Below are positions 48,651 to 60,064 of a stretch of 64,000 bases of DNA, in pieces. The stretch's first letter is position 1. The number at the start of each line of letters is the position of its first letter. Source of the stretch: Triglochin maritima (taxonomy: Eukaryota > Streptophyta > Magnoliopsida > Alismatales > Juncaginaceae). The position numbers and the translations under genes are program-made. The stretch lies in assembly GCA_963682175.1 (NCBI GenBank), contig OY821793.1, positions 25,441,493-25,505,492 on the forward strand, given 5' to 3'. The notes below the pieces were generated by a model. The model made no database searches. It was given only the letters and a program-made list of their open reading frames with translations, and was not told the origin of the DNA.

Positions 48651-50890
48651 TTGGTTGGGTCTGGTTAGGACTTAGGAGTTCAATCTATATTCAACACAAT
48701 GTCTTTGGTTATACAAAAATCAGATTTCGATTTTTTTTTGTTGTTGAAATTTGCTAATTTTATTAGGATAAAAATAAAAAATAGGGGATTAATGGTTCAA
48801 TTACAAAACTTAATCGTCCCGTGCTACCCTTAGTTCTCCGGAAATCAGAGTATAAATCAAAGAAATTAAGTATTACAAGTATCCGATCAGAATTAGATTT
48901 GACTCGACAATTCTATAATAGTAACTGACGCCGCACACAATAGTTGGATAGGATTTTGAGTTGATTAATTTATGAAAAAGAAGATCTCATAATGAGAAAT
49001 CAGACTTTCAACCAACTAAACTTTTTTTTGCAACACACTTGTTCTAAAGTAAAAAATAAATAATAAAAAAAAAGATTTACAAACAAATCTCTTTTGGTGA
49101 CACACGACTTTATCAAAGAGCCTTATCGATTTCTAATGGTTCCGATTTCGTCTTAGATTAGATCACTGCACTTGCGTATAAATTTGCACAAATCAGCAAA
49201 TAATTTGATTTATAATCTATTTTCTGGGCTCAACTTGATAGATAATTATTTTCCTCAAGAGAAAACTCGATAGATAATTATACGCAAAAGACTCTTCTTT
49301 TTCAAGATGGATCGTATAGTACTGTTATTGTCGACTTTTTGTGTATCTTATTTTCCACACATTAGTCCACTTCTACAAGCAACAATGACGCGGTATATTT
49401 GCATGCATACATTAAGATATATCTTCCATATATCCAGAGATAACGTAATTTATTTGCTTGCTTATTATAGGTTTTGAAAGGTAAGAAGGTTGAGTAATTT
49501 TTTATTGATTGGCGTAAGGTAGTCATGTTGGTAGACCTCGACCTTTGAACTAACAAATATTAAAAAACACGTTTATTCCATGAATCATGTCCTTATATTA
49601 ACCACGTTGGCTCTGAAGTCCTTATATTAAAAAAACACGTTTATTCCAACAATATCAATATTAACCAGAATAATAGAATTCTAAGTAACAAAAGTGCTTT
49701 TATTCCACTTTTGTAGTTGCCTCCGTTTGCTGTCCCAAAGGATTTATATTTAGTAAATTGAAACAAAATTTGGTTGTAAACTTTCTACGGCTATCATATT
49801 TAAAACTGAACACGTGCTCCAACAACTAATAACTAACTATTTTAGAGAAGATGATTACAAGGCAAAAATAGTTAAGCTGTTTCTTAATTGTTAATTTAGT
49901 TTTGAAGGGTCCTCTCAAGAGTAAGGTCTACTGACTTCTAATGTTTTTCACGTACATCCTTATCCTGATTTAAGTAATTTCTAAAACTTTTTCTGCCTTA
50001 TGTTTTTGTGTAAAAACCTGAGTATTCTACGCATCTAGAGATTCTAGACCCTTCAGCCTTCAGCCTTCAAGATAAGAAGATTGTGCAACCAACAGCCACG
50101 TCTAGAACCATTTATGACCTTGAGCAAATGTCGGACATTTGAGGGGAATTTTTGTTTTGTTTTGATATATACATATTTTGATCTTTCTACTCAACCAACT
50201 GTGACGCACTGCTAGTAAACACAACAAAAATGATCGAATTTCAGCATCACAAGTTACATGTTGGGATTTAAATAAATCATAAAAATACTTTCAAAAAAAA
50301 ATTCTTAACTAAACATATTAAGACAAGTCTAAAATTTAAATGCAATAATGCACGGCATCGTTTAGTATCTAATCATGTTCAAAACTTCCGGTCTTCTCCC
50401 CAACCTCTTCATCATTTTGGAAATTTCTCCAATTTTCTCAATGGGACCACTTCGACATGGATAGGAAACAACCATGTCTGATCTCACCATTGCTGTTTTC
50501 TCAGACCACGTCAGTGCAAACGAATCAACCAATAATTGTCTCCTAAAAAATCTCTAGTAGCCCAAACACCATCATTTCCACGAGTTACAATCAACCACTG
50601 TCAGCATCAGCGCGGCGGGCCACTTGTCCACCTTTCAAGAGGCCAAGTTGCCACATTGGTTGGCGGCCGCCTATTTGGTCAGTTTAACAATATCCAGTCT
50701 ACACTAACGAGTCTCCTGGAGACACAAAGCTCTTCTCCTGATCGCTAACATCCTGTGGAGCACATTATTTCAAGTAGATATTTTCACAAATCCATCACAA
50801 CAAAGAGAAACTAAAGATTACAAAATACAATTTCATTGCTGATTTGACATAAGAATACATTACTACTTGTAGGTTTGTAGAATGTGGATT
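48651..50890. other. Intergenic region, about 2.2 kb
   Basis: AT-rich DNA with no supported gene. A short near-duplicate (AAAACACGTTTATTCCA with CCTTATATTA close by) occurs twice at 49562-49650. The right end should be the 3' UTR of the next gene. Confidence 0.45.
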
Positions 50891-53800
50891 TCAGACTCCT
50901 AAGGACAAATTTACATCATGAGATTCATCCGCTGTCTTGGTTGATTCTTTGGGGTGAGGCGACGAAGCCCGTGTTTGAGACATGGGTTGTAGCTTTGACA
51001 ACCAGGTTTCTTTTGTGACACCATAGTAAACTGGTTTTGACATTGGGGAAACAAGAAAATTCCACCCAATTGGTGATCCTCCAACAACGTACGTTCCTTC
51101 AGAGCAAGCGAGCTCTTGATCAGCACCTTTTATTTCCGTTACGCTGGCCTGTGGCATTTCAGCTACAGAGCTTAACGGGTTTGATGGTTTACCAGGTTCG
51201 GACACCTGGTGAGGGTTTTCCGAGGGAATTTCTGATGTGTTTGGCTTCTCGAATGATTGAGACGTATCATTCTTCTTTTCTGTTTCAGCATGCTTACACT
51301 CATTCGAATGTGATATTGTCTCTACTTTAAGTTGGTTAGACAAGTCTATCATCAACTTCAACTCTGCAGTCGGGATTTTATCCCAAAAGAAACACAACTT
51401 TTACAAGTATAAAAACTATATTTAAACAGTTGAACAAGAAAACAGAAGAAACTAGCTCATTTTCTATTGTATTTCATCAAAAGAAAATGGAACTTCAGTT
51501 GATTCAATCCTAACATGTAAAACCAAATAGCATTCTTGAGTGGAATCCCAAATTTAAGAGAATCGGAAAAAGATTTGTGTTATTTGATTTATGCTATAAG
51601 GCAGTAAAAATCAAAACACACGGTTCAGAGTTCCGATTGATGATTATTGCATACAGAATTTTCTTTTTCCGAAACATGAACTTTTATGGTACAGAAAACA
51701 AAACTTTTTCTTTATAGACTTTGCGATGAGGCTGCAAGATATATATAGGAATTCTTTCTGGAGTACTTTGATATGTCATAATAGATCAAACACGCTGCTG
51801 CCTCCTGTAGGACAGTAGGAGTCTGGCGGCCATAAGTGGGAAGAAAGAGACCTGCCACGTCAGTTTCATTGTTGCTATAGAGCTCACTCCGCATCCAAGT
51901 ATATGTCATCAAATGTATAAACAATAAACAGACTAGTCACTAGTAGCATGAGATATCTAGAGTACAGATAGCTACTTGGATAAAAAGCAGGAAAAATTCA
52001 ACGTTTGAGATTACTGTTTGCTAGAAAGAAGAAACAGGTGATATTATTTTCAGCTATAAAGGGCAAGGTGCATGATAATTGGCTTACTTTTTTGAATGTC
52101 ATGAATAGCTTTACAACCCCGAAAATCAGGAGCCTGTACAACCTAACAATTGAACCAAATAACAGTAGTAAAGCACATGCATGAGGAAGTGTTGTAAGTA
52201 AATGCAATTGCAATAACTTCTACCAAGGGAAAAACATTGAACTAGGGGGAAAACATCATAATATAGAGTAGCAAAAGATACAAAAATAACTGTGACAGAT
52301 GTGCATTTCTAGAACCCTATGCACATCAACCATCAACCCTGCTATTGCAGCCAATCCTTCAAAGTTCAAACTCACAGTCATTGAATATTGCTATTTTGCA
52401 CAAAAATAACCACTTGAGTACATATTTCTTCTATTTATCCAAGTAAAAATCTTCAATGGGGAGTTGACAATTTATGCAGAACACTTAAGTTAATATGCAT
52501 TTTAAGTAACGCGGGAATTTGACAACATAGGCATTCCACTCCTGCTTTATTGCTACAGAAAAGGGTAACAGGCTAGGGTTAGCAGCATCTTCCACAGATG
52601 CTGGAAGATAGCCAGTGATGGCTCTAGAACAGAAGGCTAGAATAGGCAGAACCAATTCACTTGTTAAATTTTGATCCAAATATCAGTTATGCATTTGCAT
52701 CACATTCTATTTTGTCTTCTGTAGGATATCACAAATCTAAAGACATCAATATAAGTATGGAAGTAATGTTCAGTAGTACTATTCCATGTGGTTCGTGTGA
52801 GGGATATTCAAGAAGTGAAACATGCACATATGGTGTATTGGTGTGCACATCCTTCCTTGCACTAAGTTTAGTTTCAGTATTGTACTCAACCAAGTATTTG
52901 TCCTACTTTTAAGTTTCTCCACATTCTACATTGAGATCTTGAATCCCTATGAAATGACTTCCTTTGGAATAAACAAATAACTAAAAGGACTTAAGAGACC
53001 CTCAGAGTTCAATGATCAAGTCTCTGACAATGGTGTACAAGTGTACAACATACTACTCCATTCAGAAAATGAAATACAATATTTTTTTATCCAACTAACT
53101 GTAAGTATGATTCACGTGTCGGATCGTGATTATTGTTGAGTTTCATTTCTAGCCTACCCGAACTAGCTTGGGATTAAAGGCTTTGTCATCGTCGTCATTG
53201 TCGTACGTATAGGTATGATTGCCACACCGAACTGTAAAACAAGACTACCTATAATTCTAGACGCTTTTCGTCTACTCATATTCTCAGTGGTGTTTGAAGT
53301 GGCCTGTATTTTGGAATTTACCTAGTAAAATGTATATGAACTAGGAATTTGCCTCCCCTGTATTTTGAATTTCACGTAGTTAAGTATACACCAACTGAAT
53401 TATGCCCCCACCCCCAGAGTTTTAATTTTACCTAGTTAAGTATACTCATATTAGATTTCTTAACCCTTTAGACTTTTTCCAAGATGTCATGCAAATGGTG
53501 CCCCAAGACTTGAAATCTTGGTACCGCTCCTGGGTGTTTGCACTAATCCAGGGAGATTACAAACTATCAATAAAATTTGTCCAATGCTAATTACGTGATT
53601 ATCAGAAGTCCATGGGGTACTTAAAATGCTTTATTCCTCAAGAAAAGTTCTAAAGACTCAAACAGATGACTAAAGAACTCATCTTTTTTCTTTATCAGAG
53701 ACAAAAAAAAGGTTCTATAAATCACCAATCACTCAAGTAACACGAAATACTCAACGGAACATCACTAACAAACACCAATCCATGCAACCAAACACTCCAA

Positions 53801-53979
53801 TGCTGAGATTCCACCTAAAAGATACCAACTTTGGGAGCGAAACTTGCCTCGTAGAAATGGGGGCGGAGATCCCTGACGACGGAGCGCAGCTTGGAGAAGG
53901 TGGAGTCGTGGAATCCGGCGGGTTCGAGCTTCCTCTTCGGGGCGTTTTGCCGCCGCATCACCACCGCTTCCGCTGCCAT
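50891..53979 (-). CDS. Conserved-looking plant protein of unknown function
   Basis: Three exons, 53979-53848, 52142-52088 and 51363-50891; 660 nt, 219 aa. It starts MAAEAVVMRRQNAPKRKLEP, then FSKLRSVVRDLRPHFYEVVQ, APDFRGCKAIHDIQKKLKLM and IDLSNQLKVE. A Ser/Glu/Lys-rich, probably disordered, middle follows. The C-terminal block GTYVVGGSPIGWNFLVSP, KPVYYGVTKETW looks conserved, and the tail is DVNLSLGV. I do not recognise the family; RRQNAPKRK could be a nuclear localisation signal. Intron 1 must use a GC donor (GAG|GCAAGT at 53847), because no GT site keeps the frame; intron 2 is GT-AG. An open frame at 51712-51924 was left out because joining exon 2 directly to exon 3 gives continuous helix sequence. 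Confidence 0.78.
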
Positions 53980-54187
53980 CGATCTGATCGATTTCGGGTT
54001 TGGGCGTCGATTTGTGCTTCCAAGCAAGAGAGCGAGAAGAGAGTGTGTTTGGGCTCCAAAATTGTTGAGACAAGGTTCATGATGCGGATTGGATCGACCG
54101 AGGGATGCGGATCTGTTGCCCTGTGTATACTTGGTTTACGATTAAATAATATAATATAACAATACATATATATTACAAATTATATAT
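53980..54187. promoter_or_regulatory. Leader and promoter of the unknown three-exon gene
   Basis: GC-rich near the ATG and turning AT-rich beyond 54130. On the minus strand the 5' UTR reads through TTGCTTGG... with no earlier ATG in frame. No further element is seen before the foldback repeat starts. Confidence 0.4.
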
Positions 54188-54641
54188 ATTGGAATTTTTT
54201 CCAAAATAATAACATAATAAAAAATATTGAAAAATATGAAGCGGTTGAAAATTTCACTGGCAAAGTATGCGCATTGAAAATAGCACATGTGATATCGTTT
54301 TCATTAACTAAAAACGACGTCACTGATGTTTTACCTTAAATGAAAATGACACCCCCAATGTCGTTTTACCTAGAATACCTAGAACATGTTGAAATAACGA
54401 TGGGTAAGTTATCAATCGATTCATTAACTTGAATTTAAAAATACATCACCTCTATGCTCTAACTTGTTATGGTTATGGGAGTAGAAACGGAACCCGTATC
54501 TCACTCTCATCTAATTAGTGACCAAGTTAGCTAAGATACACATTTTATGTAACTTACGTCGAATCTTCATCAAAAATATATGAATCAACTCAAATTATTA
54601 TATCTAAATAGTAATTCCTATGGGGTAAGATGTTTTGCGGA

Positions 54642-54749
54642 TTGTTATGATTACTACTTGTCACACAGTGGGAGATTTGTTATGATTACTACTTGCAACA
54701 TGGTGGAAGGCGTCTTGTTATGATTACTACTTATCACACAGTAGGAGAT
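54642..54749 (+). repeat. Three direct repeats of about 36 bp
   Basis: TTGTTATGATTACTACTTG occurs three times (about 54642, 54677, 54715; the third ends CTTA). Copies one and three are followed by TCACACAGT(G/A)GGAGATT; the middle one is diverged. The array ends exactly at the start of the inner inverted repeat. Confidence 0.8.
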
Positions 54750-54812
54750 TTGTTGAGTCTATGAGTTTGTGCGGGGATTGCAATGGGCGACAACCCCTGC
54801 GGGGGACGTGAG

Positions 54813-54845
<33 letters not shown>

Positions 54846-55065
54846 AAGCAAGCAGACAAAGGAGCGCACTTTGCGAACAATTTTTTTTTGTTTCGACACC
54901 TTATTATTGTATTACGGATATTGATATGTTTATCCATTTATAATTCTCAATGTAGGTAAACTGACAGAGCATGCACGCTCCCTCACGTCCCCCGTAGAGG
55001 ACGTCGCTCCTGCTACCCCCGCACAAACTCATAGACTCAACAATCTCCCACTATGTGTGTTTACC
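54735..55065. repeat. Inner inverted repeat around a poly-C run
   Basis: The left arm 54735-54815 and right arm about 54980-55065 are inverted copies over about 80 bp. Best block: TGTTGAGTCTATGAGTTTGT on the left pairs with ACAAACTCATAGACTCAACA on the right. A second block, GCGGGGGACGTGAG, pairs with CTCACGTCCCCCGT. Each arm is bordered outside by (GTGG)GAGATT, which looks like a polypurine tract next to an LTR start, so the structure may be two LTR starts facing each other or a small TIR element of about 295 bp. Confidence 0.7.
54813..54843 (+). repeat. Homopolymer of 31 C
   Basis: Bases 54813-54843 are all C. It sits at the inner edge of the left arm of the inverted repeat. Such a run could form i-motif/G-quadruplex structures, but its true length is doubtful in any sequencing technology. 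Confidence 0.9.
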
Positions 55066-55439
55066 CCGTAAGAAATACGTTTAGGAAAAAAATAACATCT
55101 CGAATTTCATTTTTATAGAGTTGTTTTCATATAAAAACACATGATCTCGGATTTCTTTTTTACCTAGGTAAATACGACATTGGTGATGTCATTTTCATTT
55201 AGGGTAAAAATGACATCAGTTGTGTCATTTTCAATGTGTATATTTTGTCAATTAAGTTATCAATGTGCATATTCTTTAAAAAAAATCTTAGGTTATTATT
55301 TTGAAAAAAATCCTAAAAAAAATTACATAACTTTCATACATTAGCCGATCAAACTAATATCACTCACAGCAGCAGTTTAAAAATAAATAAATAATAAACA
55401 AACACTATGATTTAAAACGCATTGTATTCACGCAGCAAC

Positions 55440-55550
55440 CATGTGTCATCGGTTTCTTGGTTGCAACGTGCATATTTTGTCAATTAATGTTTCAAATGTG
55501 CATATTCTTATAAAAAAAACTTAGGTTATTATTTTGAATTTTTTCCTTAT
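55440..55550 (+). repeat. Extra copy of the foldback end
   Basis: GCATATTTTGTCAATTAA, GTGCATATTCTTA and CTTAGGTTATTATTTTGAA recur in the same order as at 55235-55313, the right end of the foldback element. It is a truncated tandem copy about 235 bp downstream. Confidence 0.65.
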
Positions 55551-57251
55551 ATATATGTAATTAAAAAATTATATAAAATTTTGAATAATTTTTAACATTA
55601 ATAATTCAATATTAAACAAAACATATGTGAAATAGTATCATTTCGAAATACGTCACGTATGCAGGAAAGATATGGATATTTTGAGTACCACGTATCTTTC
55701 ATATGCACATCTCACCCGCATCTGCATATGTGATTGTATTTTTCTATATTTCTAAACAGAGAGAGACAATAGAATCCTACATTATTTGTTTGGGGGTCGG
55801 AATTTGCAAGGATAATCATGGAAATTTAAGTTTGAAAGTCTCAAAATTCCAAGGATCGGATTTTTTCGAAGGTTTATAGGAAGTATTATAAATCTCAAAA
55901 TTTAAAGAATCAAAATTGTTAAAGTCTTTATAAAGTATACGATTCCCAAAAATCAAAGATTCATCATCCCCCTCTCGACCCGATACGTGCCTCGCCTCCG
56001 AGAAAGTGTATGTTGAAATTCTGAAACTCTAATTCTTAAGCGTCGTTTCGTAATTCTTACGTCATTTTTTTGTGTGCATTTTCATGATTCCCATTGCTGA
56101 CGTTGGTAGGTGCACCAGACAACATATTTATTGGTTATTTAGCTATTGGAGGAGAGATGCATATGAAGCACTGAATTTGAATGAGATTGTGAAGTTGGTG
56201 AAAATAAGCTCCTAACATCCAAGTGTTTTTAGTTTTTTACCTTTGACATCAAACGTCACGTCTTGTGGCCTTGGGTGTAAAATTACCTTCGAAATCAACT
56301 TGCATTTCGGAGCTCCGACAATCACCACGTCAACTCCAACTAAATCGGACCATCCCTTAAAACCGGACCATCTTCTATCCCACCAAATGAAAATTAAAGC
56401 CCAACCAAAACGATGCCTAGTCCAATAAGTCCACTCCAACATACCAAAATTAATCATAAGAAAAACTGCCAAAAATATCTGGATTTTTTTATATAGAAAA
56501 AATTAAAAACATTAGGGGGAATTTTTTTAATTTTACTCAGGAGTTCGCACCCCGATCCGTGCCTCTCCTAATTCACTCCCCAAACTCCTCTCCTCCCCTC
56601 CCTCGTCCCTCTCCCATGTTCCCCCAACGATCCCCTATGCTGACGTTCTTCCCTGTTCCGAATACATAACCCCACCAAATTCGGCGGACTTCTTACTTTG
56701 AAGTCGTGAAATAAAAAATTTCGAAACCAGGTTAATTTTTTCCTATTATATATTATGTTTTTTCTAAGAAATAAATAAATTTAATATTTAATTCTATCTT
56801 AAAATATGTGGTATTTGGAATATTATTTTTATTTTTATATTAAATTTATTTTTAAATATTAGTTAAAATTATGTTTACGTTTGTAATTATAATTAGAATA
56901 CTTTTTATGCATTTTATCATTACTATAATATGCATTTTTGTCATGAAACATGTATTTTTTACATTGTTAAATTTAATATATATATATATATATATTTGTT
57001 TTCATGAATAGTTTTTTTGCAAAATGACAAATTTTGGTAAAATTCGTTATGTACAAAACGAACACGAATATAATGATTTATTTCCTCACTCCTTGGTACA
57101 ACGAATTGTATGTTTAAAGTGAATGACATTTGCGCAAATGTAAATAACAACACAAATCATATTGTGTTAATTTGAGCAAATATTTAAATTACCTATTTTT
57201 GGTTGGTGAATTTTGACGAAATATTTTAATATATTATAGTCGTAGGCTGTT
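55551..57251. other. Repeat-poor AT-rich intergenic region
   Basis: No supported gene. A TA microsatellite lies at about 56973-56995. A C-rich stretch at 56560-56650 has no long frame. Nothing else is recognisable. Confidence 0.4.
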
Positions 57252-57695
57252 TTGGATTGTCGTGCACATCGTCCAATCATTTCTTTTCACGACAGTTGTA
57301 ATCAGACACTGAAAAATTTGAGACTACGTCAGTTTGCTCAGATAAGACATACAAGGACAAACCACAAATTGATTACTGCACTTGTAAAACGTTGGCGTCC
57401 AGAGACTCACACTTTCAACTTGTCGGTTGGGGAAGTTGGACTGACATTGCATGATGTGAGATGTTTGTAGGGTCTACTTATCACTGGTCTTCCGATAATC
57501 TGACATAGTGATCGAGATAGTCGGGAGCTAATTAGAAACGCTTTTGGGATTAATATCAGTGCCAATATGATGAGAAAAGTTCAGCCCACGATGAGAGTAG
57601 ATGAGCAACAAATTGCTAAGGAGTCGGGATTTAGTATTAGTTTGCAGTGGTTGCGGGTCAATTACGGGCAATTACCATCTAACTTAACTTGGTGA
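57252..57695 (+). pseudogene. Plant mobile domain (MAIN-like) pseudogene
   Basis: The frame reads LITALVKRWRPETHTFNLSV then GEVGLTLHDVRCL, the hallmark block of the plant mobile domain of MAIN/PP7-long-form proteins and related MULE-borne genes. The same frame continues past a TAG (57468-57470) and a TGA (57501-57503) with SRELIRNAFGINIS and ISLQWLRVNYGQLPSNLTW, and stops at 57693-57695. There are no frameshifts, only nonsense changes, and no ATG at the left edge. Plant mobile domain genes are often carried by transposons, so this may be a transposon relic. The family role (silencing, meristem maintenance) would not be kept. Confidence 0.75.
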
Positions 57696-58683
57696 AAAGC
57701 AAAGACTGCCCAATTAATACGCTAAAAGTCTATTGTTAACAAGAAAAAAACACTGTACCTAATCGCGTTGAAAATGATATTGCCGGTCATCTATGAACAT
57801 GAGAGTAAACACAACTACAATCTCACTCCGGTTTCGATTTAGTGGGATATAAACTATGATTGTGTTATTTTCTGATGTTTTGTGGTTGTTATTCTGAACC
57901 ATTCGTGTGTTATTTCCATAGTACTTGGTTGGTGATGTTACAATTTTTTTAGGTAATGGAATTTTTAAAACTTATTTGAAACCCTTCGCGTGTAATATCT
58001 ACCATGTTATGGTGGACCATATGTCGACTCTGCTAGGGAGTAAATCTAAAGGGAAAATTCAATTGATAAATCTAGTTGGTAGAAGAGATGATAAATTGGG
58101 GTAAATATAGTTTTGATAGGGGTAATTTAATTTAATTTAATAGGTCGGATAACTTGGTGTAAATGGAATGAATTAAATGTTGAGTTGTGGGAGATAAACC
58201 TAATTGATGGACGAGGTTGGTGTCCCAATTATCGGCATGAGTGGGCAGGTGGGGGCGCGTGCCCCTCCATTTGTTGTTTTTATTTATTATTTATTAAATA
58301 ATGTTAATATATTTATTTTAAAGTCATTTTAAAACCTTTTTTAATTTTTTTTTGAAAACATGTTTTTGAAAATTTTAATTTTTTATTTTACCCATGATTA
58401 ATCTCCAAATGACGTTGATGGAGAGAATGTAAGGTGTTTGGGGGAGTCAGGGCACAGTTAAAGGAAATTTGGAGTGGGTGGGCCGGTATGAGTAAATTGT
58501 CCTGTGCGAAAATCAACAATGAGATTCCTAAATTTGAAAAAAATTGTCCTCCTAGTTTAAATAATAAAATTTTCACTAACTTATTGTAATATTACTTGAA
58601 TTTTTTTGTCCTCCTAACATTTTTTGAAACAAATTTATCAATATTTATGTGTTAGTACTAATATTTTTTACAACCCAATAAGT
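57696..58683. other. Intergenic region
   Basis: Low-complexity AT-rich DNA with no supported gene. Fragments such as LYLIALKMILPVIYEHE near 57757-57806 could be further decayed plant-mobile-domain sequence. A TTTAATTTAATTTAAT run is at about 58127-58141. Confidence 0.35.
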
Positions 58684-58884
58684 CTATGTACATAAATAAT
58701 TTTTTTTTGAGACCCCCTTAAAAATGATCAGCCGGCTGCTGCTATGGGCCGTTATTTCCATCATGCATGTTTTGTTTTCTACGCAATAATTGAAAGCTTT
58801 ACGTGCCAAATCAACAGCCAAAGCAGCCGTCGGCGGAATCGCAAAAAGTACCCCTACCACGATTGCATCCTGCAGTACGGTCAT
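58684..58884 (-). CDS. Candidate 66-aa membrane microprotein
   Basis: The minus-strand ATG at 58884 gives 66 codons: MTVLQDAIVVGVLFAIPPTA, then ALAVDLARKAFNYCVENKTC, with tail SKKNYLCT. Residues about 6-24 form one hydrophobic segment. A TATATAAA box lies at 58962-58969, 78 nt upstream of the ATG, with a C-rich leader between, a normal core-promoter spacing. I recognise no family. It could be a real small gene, the last exon of something larger, or chance. Confidence 0.35.
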   Translation of the reverse strand: MTVLQDAIVVGVLFAIPPTAALAVDLARKAFNYCVENKTCMMEITAHSSSRLIIFKGVSKKNYLCT

Positions 58885-58969
58885 CGTAATTTTAATTTGC
58901 CAAATGATCGAATAAATAGTAGAAAACAATTGGTGGTTGAAACGGAAGGGATGGGATGAGGTTTATATA

Positions 58970-60064
58970 ATAAGTGCATATTATTTGTTCTTGAAGACAT
59001 TTTATGGGACTTTTTATTACTTGGATTACGTGGTACACTCGGACGAATTCAATTTCTACCTCTCATTCATTTAATTTTTCAGTTTACGCGTTAATAATCT
59101 TATACCGTACACTCAGTCTCCGATTAATTAGTTTCTTTATTAAAAACATTTCATAATTACTCATTCTGTTCAACACCGCGACAGATTATTCAGGGGACGA
59201 AGCAATATTTATTATGATGTTTAAATTTATTTTGCATTCAAATATGTAATATTTTTAGATAAATTACCAATTCAGTCGGCTATTAGGATTGGGACGACAA
59301 CTTCATCGCGAGCCTAAGAGGCTAAGACCCATGTGTGTGGCGGATATAGAAAAAAAAATCATGTGTGGGCACCAATTTGTTTTAATATACGGAAAGAATT
59401 AATATATTGTAAGTTACACTTTTAATGATCTAACATCCATGCGTAACTTACTGATAAAAAAAATCCATGTCAAGTATAGAAACTGGAAGCATAATTTTTC
59501 CACATTAACTACTTCCCTTTTCTTAACGTTAAAAAAACTTCTCACGGAGAAAAAAATTCAAAACATTTTGGAAACGTATAGTTACACTGACATTTACAAG
59601 GTCCTGGCTAGAGAAGGTGCAGAGTTTTTTGCTGACAAAATCCTCGGAGGATTCATGGTCTTAACTTCTAAAATTAAATGTAAATCATGTTTGCGGTTTT
59701 CTGTTACAGTTTTACATTCAATTTGATTATGTACAATTACGTACCTAACCGGAATGATTATATGTGATTGCGTCCAAGACATAACTTTTAGATCAAGGAA
59801 CCATTTTAACCACTATAACAAATTAACATAATCTTCTCATTCTTTTCATGATCCGACAGGGGAGAACACTCACCGGTCCGGTTCACACCCTGGTACCAGT
59901 TGTAAATCTGGGGTTTAGCTAATTTTTTAAAATTTAAAACAAAAAAAACAGTTTTAGACCGGACCGGATCTGATCGGTCCGAACTCTAGTCCAGACTTGT
60001 GCACACCATCATTGTCCGAGTTTCATTAGAACCCACATCAAGCAATTTTATCTGTTATGAGGCT
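58970..60064. other. Intergenic region with GGACCGG-rich patch
   Basis: No gene. Between about 59863 and 59993 the DNA is unusually rich in ACCGGTCCGG-type words, running from CAGGGGAGAACACTCACCGG to CGGTCCGAACTCTAG. This resembles subterminal regions of small hAT-type elements, without a demonstrable target duplication. Confidence 0.35.

Larger units (their letters stand above)
54188..55320. mobile_element. Foldback element with long inverted ends
   Basis: The left arm (54188-about 54375) and the right arm (about 55155-55320) are imperfect inverted copies. Shared blocks are GGAATTTTTTCCAAAATAATAAC, pairing with GTTATTATTTTGAAAAAAATCC at the other end, then GCATTGAAAATAGCACA and TAAATGAAAATGACA...CCAATGTCGT(A)TTTACCTAG. 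The arms are about 160-190 bp and contain recurring GA(T)GTCATTTTCATT phrases. No transposase is present. A smaller inverted element and a 31-base C run lie inside. Target duplications could not be fixed because the flanks are AT-rich. Confidence 0.65.

Noticed and set aside
51712..51924. Minus-strand frame considered as an extra exon of the unknown gene
   Set aside because: No acceptor/donor pair keeps phase with the next exon. Joining 52088 directly to 51363 keeps frame and gives continuous sequence. Its apparent start is TTG.
53782..54159. 125-codon plus-strand frame
   Set aside because: Antisense to exon 1 and the leader of the minus-strand unknown gene, which has the better exon chain.
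56212..56472. 86-codon minus-strand frame rich in Trp (IWWDRRWSGFKGW)
   Set aside because: No homology pattern, no promoter or splice context, and odd composition. Taken as chance in AT-rich DNA.
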